A stretch of DNA of 64,000 nucleotides from NCBI GenBank assembly GCA_036583965.1, contig JAZBQD010000030.1:56483551-56547550 (forward strand). The letters are read 5' to 3'. This document shows positions 51,578 through 61,410 of this stretch, one piece after another (the stretch's first letter is position 1; each line of letters starts with the position of its first letter). Below the pieces are notes generated by a model that made no database searches, was not told the origin of the DNA, and was given only the letters and a program-made list of their open reading frames with translations. Source of the stretch: Prunella strophiata. Its lineage: Eukaryota > Chordata > Aves > Passeriformes > Prunellidae. The position numbers and the translations under genes were made by a program.

Positions 51578-52341
51578 TTATTACAACATTTATGTGGCAA
51601 AAGTGAAGAGCACATCCAGCAGGGTTAAGACATGAATATTACTGTATATGTGATGTGCAATTGGTCTATGCAGTCATTCCAGGAAGAAAAACCACCTCAG
51701 AGTAACAGAATGGCACATACAACAGTGCAGAGGTGAAACATTTGTAAATTTGCCAGTCATCAAAGATCCTCCAGGTACAGAAGGGAAAACTTTGACAGGT
51801 TTTAGAATTAAATTTGGGGTTCTTTCCAATAAGGAATACAGTTGTGTATACTTTACCTTAGCTGGACAGAAACCATAAGTCTGCCATTCTAAAGCTGCTA
51901 GAATATGAAAATGAGAAGTGATATAATATGTTTACAGCATTCAGAATTAAGTGCCAAAAAGCAAACAAACAGACAGCTTCAATTATAATAAGAAAATAAA
52001 ACTATAAATCTACTCAGATTTTTTTTTCCAGATTTTTTGTCATAGTATGAGTAAGGTTTAAGTTTAAATAATGTCTCTTTACAGAAATTCATATTTAAGC
52101 AGAGGGAAAAAAAAAGGTGATGGGTGGGATTAATATCTTTTCACTGAACAATTCATTTTTTGACAAAAAATGACAAGGTTCAAAGTACACAATTTGATGG
52201 TTTTTTTACAAAGGTTTTTTTTTATCTTGCTCTTTTTTAAAATCTGTTGTGAAAAAAAAAATATTTTTCACATACCCATATGGCACAATTTCAGTTGAGA
52301 ATATTTTACCTACATAGATATTTTAAAGCATTGTGATTGAT
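51574..52341. other. AT-rich spacer with short homopolymers
   Basis: No gene or transposon recognised. Several runs of 8-10 A or T occur (for example 52104-52113 and 52251-52260). Confidence 0.5.
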
Positions 52342-52615
52342 TTAAATGAAAACATTAAAAAATCAACAATGAAAACATTAAAAAAAACAACAACAAAAAC
52401 ATGAAATCTTGTCTGGCTTCTGAAAACAAAATTGTATTTTCCTTTTTTTTGTTGGCATGTGTAGAGTGAATGCTCAATTTAAACTGAAAAATTTAAAAAT
52501 CAACATTGAAAACATTAAAAAAAACAACAAACACAGAAAAAAGAGATGAAATCTTGTCTGCTTCATAACAACAAAAATTTAGTTCTCTCCTTATTTTTCG
52601 AGCCTGTGCATGAGT
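52342..52615. repeat. Imperfect tandem duplication, about 140-bp period, next to the pentanucleotide array
   Basis: Two adjacent related blocks, about 52342-52472 and 52480-52615. Both contain an ATCAAC-A/T-TGAAAACATTA motif followed by an A/C-rich stretch (starts 52362 and 52499), then GAAATCTTGTCTG (52403 and 52548). A pyrimidine-rich part and a GCATG-like segment end each block. The offset drifts from 137 to 145 because of indels. The first block also contains an internal repeat of the GAAAACATTAAAAAA motif. The second block leads directly into the large polypyrimidine array. Confidence 0.8.
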
Positions 52616-52672
52616 TCTCCTTATCTTCTCCTTCTCTTTTTTCTTCTTTCGCATTCTCCTACTTTGCCTTCA

Positions 52673-53913
52673 CCCTCTCCTCTCCTCTCCTCTCCTCTCC
52701 TCTCCTCTCCTCTCCTCTCCTCTCCTCTCCTCTCCTCTCCTCTCCTCTCCTCTCCTCTCCTCTCCTCCTCCTCTCCTCTCTCCTCTCCTCTCCTCTCCTC
52801 TCCTCTCCTCTCCTCTCCTCTCCTCTCCTCTCCTCTCCTCTCCTCTTCCTTCCTTCCCTTCCCTTCCCTTCCCTATCCCTTCCCTTCCCTATCCCTTCCC
52901 TTCCCTATCCCTTCCCTTCCCTTCCCTATCCCTTCCCTTCCCTTCCCTTCCCTTCCCTTCCCTTCCCTTCCCTATCCCTTCCCTTCCCTATCCCTTCCCT
53001 TCCCTTCCCTTCCCTATCCCTTCCCTTCCCTATCCCTTCCCTTCCCTATCCCTTCCCTTCCCTATCCCTTCCCTTCCCTATCCCTTCCCTTCCCTTCCCT
53101 ATCCCTTCCCTTCCCTATCCCTTCCCTTCCCTATCCCTTCCCTTCCCTATCCCTTCCCTTCCCTTCCCTTCCCTTCCCTATCCCTTCCCTTCCCTATCCC
53201 TTCCCTTCCCTTCCCTTCCCTTCCCTATCCCTTCCCTTCCCTATCCCTTCCCTTCCCTTCCTTCCCTTCCCTTCCCTATCCCTTCCCTTCCCTATCCCTT
53301 CCCTTCCCTTCCCTATCCCTTCCCTTCCCTATCCCTTCCCTTCCCTATCCCTTCCCTTCCCTATCCCTTCCCTTCCCTTCCCTTCCCTTCCCTATCCCTT
53401 CCCTTCCCTTCCCTATCCCTTCCCTTCCCTATCCCTTCCCTTCCCTATCCCTTCCCTTCCCTTCCCTTCCCTTCCCTTCCCTTCCCTTCCCTTCCTTCCC
53501 TTCCCTTCCCTTCCCTTCCCTTCCCTTCCCTTCCCTTCCCTTCCCTTCCCTTCCCTTCCCTTCCCTTCCCTCCCTTCCCTTCCCTCCCTTCCCTTCCCTC
53601 CCTTCCCTTCCCTCCCTTCCCTTCCCTATCCCTTCCCTTCCCTTCCCTCCCTTCCCTTCCCTCCCTTCCCTTCCCTATCCCTTCCCTTCCCTCCCTTCCC
53701 TTCCCTCCCTTCCCTTCCCTCCCTTCCCTTCCCTCCCTTCCCTTCCCTTCCTTCCCTTCCCTTCCCTCCCTTCCCTTCCCTTCCCTTCCCTTCCCTTCCC
53801 TCCCTTCCCTTCCCTTCCCTATCCCTTCCCTTCCCTCCCTTCCCTTCCCTCCCTTCCCTTCCCTTCCCTTCCCTTCCCTTCCCTTCCTTCCCTTCCTTCC
53901 CTTCCCTTCTTTT
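52673..53913. repeat. 1.24-kb polypyrimidine pentanucleotide array with three subdomains
   Basis: Apart from the A of about 32 CCCTAT units, the plus strand is entirely C and T for some 1,240 bases. Three zones are visible. 52673-52846 is TCCTC repeats with one irregular patch (52766-52782). About 52857-53455 is CCCTT repeats interspersed every 10-50 bases with the six-base variant CCCTAT. 53456-53913 is mostly CCCTT, with CCCTCCCTT variants from about 53568 and only three CCCTAT units. The minus strand therefore reads GGGAAGGGAAGGG... over about 1 kb and meets the usual G-quadruplex pattern almost anywhere. As a polypurine-polypyrimidine tract it also suits triplex formation. The 480-, 437- and 97-codon open frames across it exist only because stops need purines in positions this repeat lacks. 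Confidence 0.97.
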
Positions 53914-54763
53914 ATTCAAATGACATTTGTGTCACTTATATATGTTGGAAAATTTCATTCAGCTGGTAACAAACGTCAGGTCCCTTAGATTACATCTTTG
54001 TTTGACTGAAAATCGGTGATTTGCAAAAGGGCATTTTCTAAAAGTTGGTATGTATGCATAGAAGACTTGATTGCAGTATTTCACATACAAACTGTTCTGC
54101 ACTTCTTAGATTGGTGTATAATTTTGCTTTGTAGGTACTTAGAGAAAATGGTTGGCGAGATCAAGGGGGTGTGCTACTGTTTCTTTTAGCTGAAAATATC
54201 AGCAAGCATTACAATTTTCCATTTGATAGATAAGTTTTTTATTGTAATATAAGAGCATGCCACAGTTCCTTTTATGATTTGTCAGACTACAGGCAGTTGG
54301 CTCTCTTTGCTTACATAAATACATTGGTTAGCTTGCAAATCCAGTTAGTTATTGGGGGCTGCTCTGTGAGGAATTGATGCTGCTATAAAAGAGGAACTGA
54401 AGCTGTAAATATGTAAGATTAGAAATAACATTGCTACAACTTGTAGAAATATCAGATTTGGAGGTTTTGTTTCAGCCAAGTAATACAGTAAATCCAGAAT
54501 ATTCATACAGAAAGAAAATCTTGTTGATATATATTAACAACCTATAAAACATATATCCCTGGGTTTGAACTGGGTAATAAGATGTCACTTATGTTCTATA
54601 AAATACTTTGCTACTAGGGAAATTATTTTAAAAAGAATAGTCTAAATCTGAACCAAATCATATGCTACAGATTTGCAGTCTGGATCTTCTGATAACTAAT
54701 AGCTGGGAAGGGCAAAACTTGCCCACCTAATATCCATCAAAAATACAGTGGGTTTTATTTAAA
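53914..54763. other. Non-coding unique sequence right of the array
   Basis: AT-rich, no element recognised. The change from pure repeat to unique sequence is abrupt at 53914. Confidence 0.55.
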
Positions 54764-55150
54764 ACCATAGAATCAAAGAATACCTAAGTGGGAAGGGACA
54801 CACCATCAAAGTCCAACTCCTGGCCCTTTGAAAAATCACCCCAAGAATGATGCCACATGCCTGAAGGCATTGTCCAAATGCTTCTTGAAATCTTGCAGGT
54901 CTGATGCCACAGTCTTTTCTTTGGGGAACATCTCCCAGTGCCCAGCCCTATTGTGGATGAAGAACCTATCCCTAAATCTTCCCTTACACAACTTCAGACC
55001 ATTCACTCATGCTTTCCTTCTGGTCACCAATGAGGAGATTGTTTCCTACCTCAGCACTTGCTCTTGTGAGGAAACTGCAGACTGCAAACTTGTCTCCCTT
55101 CAGTCTCTGTCTATGATAAACAAGTCAAGTGATCTCACTCTATCTTCATA
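54764..55150 (-). mobile_element. CR1 LINE 3' end
   Basis: Minus-strand CR1 with its 3' terminus at about 54764-54780 (plus strand CCATAGAATCAAAGAAT). The body contains the family block complementary to GGAC-T-TTGATG and a recognisable minus-strand remnant of the region before the 3' UTR. About 385 bases are preserved. The 111-codon plus-strand frame at 54828-55163 is antisense to it. Confidence 0.88.
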
Positions 55151-55160
55151 TAACTTCAGC

Positions 55161-55188
55161 TAAAACCACCACCAGTGTGGTGGTTTTA
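55161..55188. repeat. Perfect hairpin, 12-bp arms, 4-base loop
   Basis: TAAAACCACCAC and its exact reverse complement GTGGTGGTTTTA enclose CAGT. It lies exactly between the end of the CR1 fragment and the first unit of the diverged repeat at 55192. Confidence 0.92.
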
Positions 55189-55191
55189 GGT

Positions 55192-55440
55192 GTGAAGATA
55201 GCAATGTAGAACCCCGTCATGATCCCCTTGCAATACCTTTTCCAGTCTCATTTTCCCTGGAGCTTTAGGCTCTGTGGCTCTCTGAGCCTTAGCCCTAACC
55301 CTAATGGCATCTTGGTGCTAAGGTCCCCATCACCCTGCATGGCCCAAATCTGAAAGGAGTGGAGGCAGCAATGTTGGTACCCTGCTGTGATCCCCTGGGC
55401 ACACATTTTTCAGACCCACTGTCTCTGGAGTTGTCAGTAG
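55192..55440. repeat. Diverged tandem repeat, period about 167 bp
   Basis: 55192-55270 and 55359-55436 align over about 75 bases, with shared blocks GTG-A/G-AG, AGCAATGT, TGATCCCCT and CTCTGGAG/CCCTGGAG, at roughly two-thirds identity by eye. The sequence between them is GC-richer than the surroundings and includes two telomere-like CCCTAA units (55293-55304). I recognise neither a known satellite nor a transposon; an unlisted interspersed or tandem repeat is likely. Confidence 0.65.
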
Positions 55441-56081
55441 GATTCTAAAGGTACAGTGAAATGCTGCCTTGCTGATGTGGCAGATGGTCTTTCTTACTTC
55501 TATGTATCTGTTTGGTTAATGGCACTGTAATTTAATATCTCCACCTATCTACCCTTCCCTTCTAATTAAACATTACTGACATGGTTTTATACTCTCTAAA
55601 GCAGCATAAATTAGCACCAGCTATGGGCCCAATAGAGCCTAATTGCACTAATTGCAATCTGATTACTACCTTGGAGGTATATACTGTAGTTTTAAGATTG
55701 GATAGCTTCTGGGAATGTTGTCCTGCTATGAAGAACTTTTTAAGTCAAAATTTTAGTATATTTTAAATCATTCCATATAGGTAGGTGAAATAAATACTGG
55801 AACACTATTTTGTCATACATCTACTGTTCAAATTTTACCTGAATCCATGTGTGGTTGGTGGACACACTCATTATAAACAGTCATGTGTGGAAACATTCTC
55901 TTCATATGCTACAGAAGATAAAATACACTTCAAACCATCCAAGCAGGGCCTGAGGCCTGAACAAAAGTATATTTATTGCAGGAATATTCAGCCTTTGGGG
56001 AGTTAAGTCACACCTGTGATGATCACTTTAAGTAGCCACACCAAGTGTCATAGTTTGACATCCATCATTACAGCCTAAATT
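55441..56081. other. Non-coding unique sequence
   Basis: No recognised element or gene; 61-codon plus-strand frame at 55581-55766 without resemblance to known proteins. Confidence 0.5.
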
Positions 56082-56365
56082 TCATGGAACCATGGAGTGG
56101 TTTGGGTTAGAAGAGACCTTTACAATTAATCTAGTCCCCACCACACTGCAATTGGCAGGAACGTCTTCAACTTGATCAAGTTGCTCAGAGTCCCATTTGA
56201 CCTGATCCTGAATGTTTCCATGGATGGGATATATAGAAACCCTCAAGATAACCTAGTCCAGTGTTTCCCCACTGTAAAAATTTCTTCTACATATCTAGTC
56301 TGAATGTACCACCTTTTAGTTTAATACCACAACTCCTTGTCCTATCGCTACAGGATCTACTTAGC
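56082..56365 (-). mobile_element. CR1 LINE 3' end
   Basis: Minus-strand CR1 fragment. Its 3' terminus appears on the plus strand at about 56082-56100 (TTCATGGAACCATGGAGTGG), followed by the complement of the CCAACCCAAACC-type block and the 3' region. The element continues to about 56365 through a remnant resembling the family's segment that encodes the C-terminus (plus strand CTCCTTGTCCTATCGCTACA near the right end). Old and interrupted. Confidence 0.87.
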
Positions 56366-58491
56366 AGAGAATGAGTTAAAGAGGGCACTGGGATTTGAAA
56401 TAAATTAACTTAATTAACTCAAATGGTAATGAACTGTAGCCCTTTATTATATTGATGGCTCTTTAGGTGTATTTAAATGTCATATTTTCACAAAGTTTAA
56501 TCATGTCTTTCTACTACCCAGTAAAAAAACCCACAGAAATTAAGACTCTTATTCTCCTTTCCTCAGATGAGAAAAGTGCAAGGAGGTGGACTTTTTTTAT
56601 TGTTGGCTAATGCAGAGTGCTTCTGTTTTTGGCAGCCTTTGAGGTGAGCATTTACAATCAGAAGACACTTTCAAAGGACTTCAGCCAAAAAAGTTCTGGA
56701 TGCTAAGCCAAATCTAGGACTCACTAGCACTATTGTCTCTCTTGTGCCTCATCTGTCAGATGACATTTTTAGTGCTGCTTGAGCATGATAGTATCTCTGT
56801 CTCACAGAATTACTGACATTATAGATCACTGAGAGATGCTGCATACTTGCCCTGCAGTTTGCCCTGTTTTATGCTTTTGCCAAAGCTTTCAAGTCTGCCC
56901 ATTACTGAGGACAGGATACTTGTTTAGAAAGAATTTTTATTTGGCTGAGAACATCATATCTCAGCTGTGCTGCTCACAGTAAAATTACATGTGGTAGTTG
57001 ACTTTCATGTTCATTTTCTACATATTTATTTGGTCTTTGACAACAAATTTCTTGTCATAATTATTCCTTCTGGATTATCTGGAAAATGCTTTGTGCAGCA
57101 AATTACAGATACAACAATAGGTGCATGATTCTGTCACTGTCAGTGTTCAGTGAAATAGTTTTGAGCTCTATCAGACTAACAAATAAGGACAATTCCTTGC
57201 TTTTAAATAACTTAACCTCTGATGTTCTAAATGAGAATGTGCCCTGTATTCATACATTGCAGGGATGATGCTATAAACCACATAATGTATTTCTGCACAG
57301 GGAAAATAATCAACCTGCTGATATGTGCAGTCTTGAGCATTATCCTTTGGATGAATCTCTAAACTATTGAGGAGGAAAACAACACCTTTCTGCTAACATA
57401 AAAGAAAAAGAAGTACTAATTTCAAAGCCTTGCATCAATTTCCATGTGTGCTTATTTATCAGTTAATATTCATAACAGAAAGGTTAGTGTTCACAATTTT
57501 CATTCCTTTTTACTGTTCAAATTTTCTTTTTTCAGTTTCATATGTCACTTTAAAATGCATATCTTTAGCTTATAGCTGCTGACAATTTTGGTTTTTTAAT
57601 GTTTTTCAGTAAAATGCTCATAGTCCCATTCTTTTCAGCAGCAGCAGCAGCAAGAATTATCAGTTTCTTATGATTTTCTGAATCTTTTTTCATATATTAC
57701 GTACTAAAATTCACCCCATTTGGAATTTGTAGGGTAAAAATTTTGGCCTGTCTGGATGGTGTATGATCTAGCTGTGGAAGCCACTTATCATATAATTTCT
57801 AATGAATTATAGGTCAAAAGTCTTGTATTTCAATGTATTAATTATGAGAATCAATAATTTATTCTTTTCCAGTTGAAATACGTAGACATCTAGGCACACC
57901 TTTAGGGGATGCCCCTGACTTTTCATTAAAAATTTCTTCTTCCCCTGTCTCATCTGGTGGGTCTTAATGACTTGAACTCAAAAAAATTGAAATAATAATA
58001 TATTTGAAAGAAAGACGTGAACAACCATACAGGTTTTGTTACTGTTATTCACCATCTCCTAAATTTATTGTGCAATTTGAGGTTTTTTCTTCTCTGTCCT
58101 TCTCAAATAAGCAGAACCTCCTTGATTTTCAAAAGAGAGTCACCTTAGCCTTTTAAATTCAGAATAAAGGACATAATTAAAGAACTAACAGAATCCTCAG
58201 CACAAGGGAGAGTTATAGCAAAATATTAATTAAGTGGCATCCTCAGAAAATACAACAAAAAAGAAGGATGAAACCAACTTCATAGGTAGTATTTAAAACT
58301 CTATTGAGGAAGTAATTTTTAATGAAAAATAATTCTCTTGGTTTTTGTTGTTTTGTTTGGGGTTTTTTTCTGCAATATCTATGACTGATTCAAATACTCA
58401 ATTTTTAAAATCTTTTTAAGTGCTGTTTTTTTTCTCATGGCATGTCTGTTGGAAGTGTGAAATGCACAAAAAAGGACCCTTTATATAGAAT
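56366..58491. other. Non-coding unique sequence with a short (CAG)5
   Basis: AT-rich sequence. A (CAG)5 trinucleotide run lies at 57636-57650. No open frame over 60 codons deserves attention, and no element was recognised. Confidence 0.5.
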
Positions 58492-58605
58492 TTTGGAATC
58501 ATAGAATTTCTTGCATTGGAAAAGACCTATAAGATCATTGAGTCCAGCCATTCACCAAAGGCAGCTCTTTGATATTCATTGAAGAAACTAATCATTGTTT
58601 CCTGA
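58492..58605 (-). mobile_element. CR1 LINE 3' terminus, short
   Basis: Plus strand reads GGAATCATAGAATTTCTTGC, then the complement of the CAATGATCTTATAGGTCTTTTCC block, diagnostic of the CR1 3' end on the minus strand. Only about 110 bases are recognisable. Confidence 0.85.
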
Positions 58606-61274
58606 ATATCTCAGTCTTTAAAATAGTTATTTCAGGGAAAAGTCATTTCCTTAAGTATCTCATTTACAAATAGCACAAAAAGCAAAGAAACATGCTTATT
58701 TTCAATTTATCACCCCAATTAATGACTATTTATAGTGCACCTTGTGATTTGAGAACCATCTGAACATCAAGGTTTGCAAAAGTCTGCATTTAGTAAAAAA
58801 AATAATTCAGAAGTCTTCATTGCATTATATAAGTTTCTGATTAACTTGCACCTGTTTACATGGTATTTTTTCAGCATACTCACTACTTCTTGACATCAAT
58901 ATTTTTTGTTCATCTTTAGCAGGTGAGATCCACCAGCAAAGACCTGACATAGTAATTGTGGGGAGCAGTTTTCTGAAGTGTTTAGTGTTTATCATACTTT
59001 GTTTCCACTGAAAGCACTGGAACATACAAAACAATGAATTTGCTGGATCTGGTATTTTAAGCTCCAGAAAATGAAATTTCTGATCACTTGAAATTTTGTT
59101 GAACTTTATGGAAGCTTGCATTGCAGTTTCAATTGACATAGAACTGAGCAAAAATAATATTTCAAGATTTGAAAGGAGTTCCAGAAGTCTCAAAATAAAA
59201 AGTATTTCTCTGTTAGTCCTATATGTCTTTAAGTACTTGTATTAAATTCTGCATGATTCATGTATTATGCAATTTCTCCATCATACCTTCATGCCTTCAC
59301 TCTTCTGAAAGTCTCATTTCTGGCCAAGAATTTTGAATTAAGTTTCACACTAACTGTCATGAACAGTAGCTAGAATTTAATATTACAAACTGACATATTG
59401 CATAGCATCACATATTAATTTGAATCTACTTGGAGAAAAAAAAGACTCTTCCTCCTTTGTGTTCATGCCCTTCATTTAATGCCTTTATGGAAAATAAGGT
59501 CTTTCTAGAATCATTCTAGAGTGCTGCTTTTGTTTCATAGACAATGATATTTATGAGGCATGTTACTTATGTGAGTATTTCTGCCAAAGTCTACGAGACA
59601 ACTATTTGCTGTAAAGTTGTGTAGAAAGGGGAGGGTGGAATTTGGCCTACAGACTTTACTGATTACCAAGCACCCTTGCTTAGAAAGCAGATAACTTAAT
59701 TATGTAAATCAACAAGAGATTGACCCTGCAGTGAATTTTTAATAATACATTAATTGGCTGATTGATAAATCAAATTAGACTTTAGAGGCAAATCTTCATC
59801 TCAGCATGCAGAGAGCTATATCCCTAAATCTTTTTACTAACAGAAGAATTGCACGTAATTCTTGAAGCAGTAGAGAGTAAATTTAGGTTGGAATTTTTCC
59901 TTTTATAAAAAGAGGTAATATTGAGCTTAAGTCTGTCTTGGCTCTTAAATATTGATCTTAAGAGACACCCTCAACTACTTTTAAGTGTTATCTATGGCAG
60001 TCACCTACAGTTTATAAATTGGTCATGAGATGAAATAATCCAAACATTTTGCGCAAGATAGTTGTGCAGTGGAAGAAAAAGCTGTCTTCCCAGAGAAATT
60101 CTGTGAAAACAAGGAAGAAAATTCTACTTGAGAATAAATAACTATTCTAAAATTCCATAAAAATTCTTTTGAAAGTTTCAAAAATTACATTTTACATTCT
60201 CTTTTTACAATTTGTCTTTAGTTATAACAGACATGTAAAATAATTCTGCTGCTGCTATGTCATAATAATGAAATATGCTATTTGTATAATCATTTTTTTT
60301 GTAGCTACTACTGATAGAAGCATCATCTGGAGATCAAAGTGTCTTTTGTTCTCTTCTGAAAAAAGCTTCAAACTGCTGCTTGAAACTTTTCAAAAATATC
60401 TTTTTGAAGATATTTGCTTTCATATATAGTCTCAAAAGTATCTGGTTCTTTATCTAAGATCCTGAAAATTTTAATGTCATAGATATTCCGATTTTCAGCC
60501 TGCTAGTTGCTAATATCAGCAACTGGCAATTTATGATTGAACTAATAATATTACCAAACATAATTTTCTTAGAATCATGAATTGGATGCAAAAATAATTT
60601 AAGATATGTTTATTATCACAAAGTGTTTAAAGAATAATTTTGGAGATGTATTGTTCTGCAGATCTTCAGGATTTATTTGAGTTTTTAATACCTTTTCAAA
60701 TAAAAAAAGAATATTTTCTTATTATTTTAAAGCTGATATTTTATGTGACTTTAGGAGAGGGAGTCTTAAAAAGCTAAAAAATTAAATATCATTAGAATTA
60801 TGCTAAGACTATGATTGGTAGCCACGCTGAAGCTGAGTAAAATAAAGTTATCCAACTAATATTTTAGTCATTGGCTATGTCTGTTTAATACTATTTGACC
60901 AGCTAGACATCAATTCACGTTCATGTCAATGATACTACCTATTAAAATGTCAACTCCAAGAAGAGATAATGATAATAGTTTGATTTCAAGACACTTGTAA
61001 GGCTTCATTGTATACCAGGATACACACCTCCTTGATTCACTCTATGGTGGTTAATAAATATGTTTAGCAGAGATTCATCACACTGTTTTTAAATTTGGAC
61101 AAAAAAAGTAATATTTAATTTCATGAACTTCTCTGGTTTTGTTTTGGTTTGGTATGTTTTCACAAAAAATATGGAACCTCTGCTATGATTGGTGTTAATT
61201 TACCTGTACACTCAATTCTCAAAATAAAAATTCAACTTGTATACATCAAAAACATAATTTGTAAATGTTGTAAA
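58606..61274. other. Non-coding or intronic unique sequence
   Basis: AT-rich. Contains the 122-codon minus-strand frame at 58825-59193 with good splice-like ends (see findings). It also contains a homeodomain-motif-like AT-rich stretch at about 59695-59780. No transposon recognised. Confidence 0.45.
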
Positions 61275-61410
61275 TGCTCCATCACTGGAAGTGTTCCAGG
61301 CCAGAATGGACAGGACCCTGAGCAACATGATCTAGTAGGTGATGTCGCTGTTCATGGTGAGGGAGCTGGAACTAGAGGAACTTTAGGGTTCTTTTCAATT
61401 AAACTATTTC
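61275..61410 (+). mobile_element. CR1 LINE 3' fragment
   Basis: Forward fragment of the CR1 3' region, with the CCATCACTGGAAGTGTTCC start and the family's GAGCAAC-TGATCTAGTAGG and GAGCTGGAACTAGA blocks. The 3' terminal octamers are degraded. The 108-codon plus-strand frame at 61149-61475 reads through it and is not a gene. Confidence 0.85.

Noticed and set aside
52546..53988. 480-codon (and 437-codon) plus-strand open frames rich in S, L, P and F
   Set aside because: They are conceptual translations of the polypyrimidine array. A C/T-only repeat cannot form stop codons, so an open frame is guaranteed and says nothing about coding.
54828..55163. 111-codon plus-strand frame
   Set aside because: Antisense of a minus-strand CR1 fragment.
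57636..57650. (CAG)5 as a polyglutamine-coding repeat
   Set aside because: Too short, and not within any credible coding frame.
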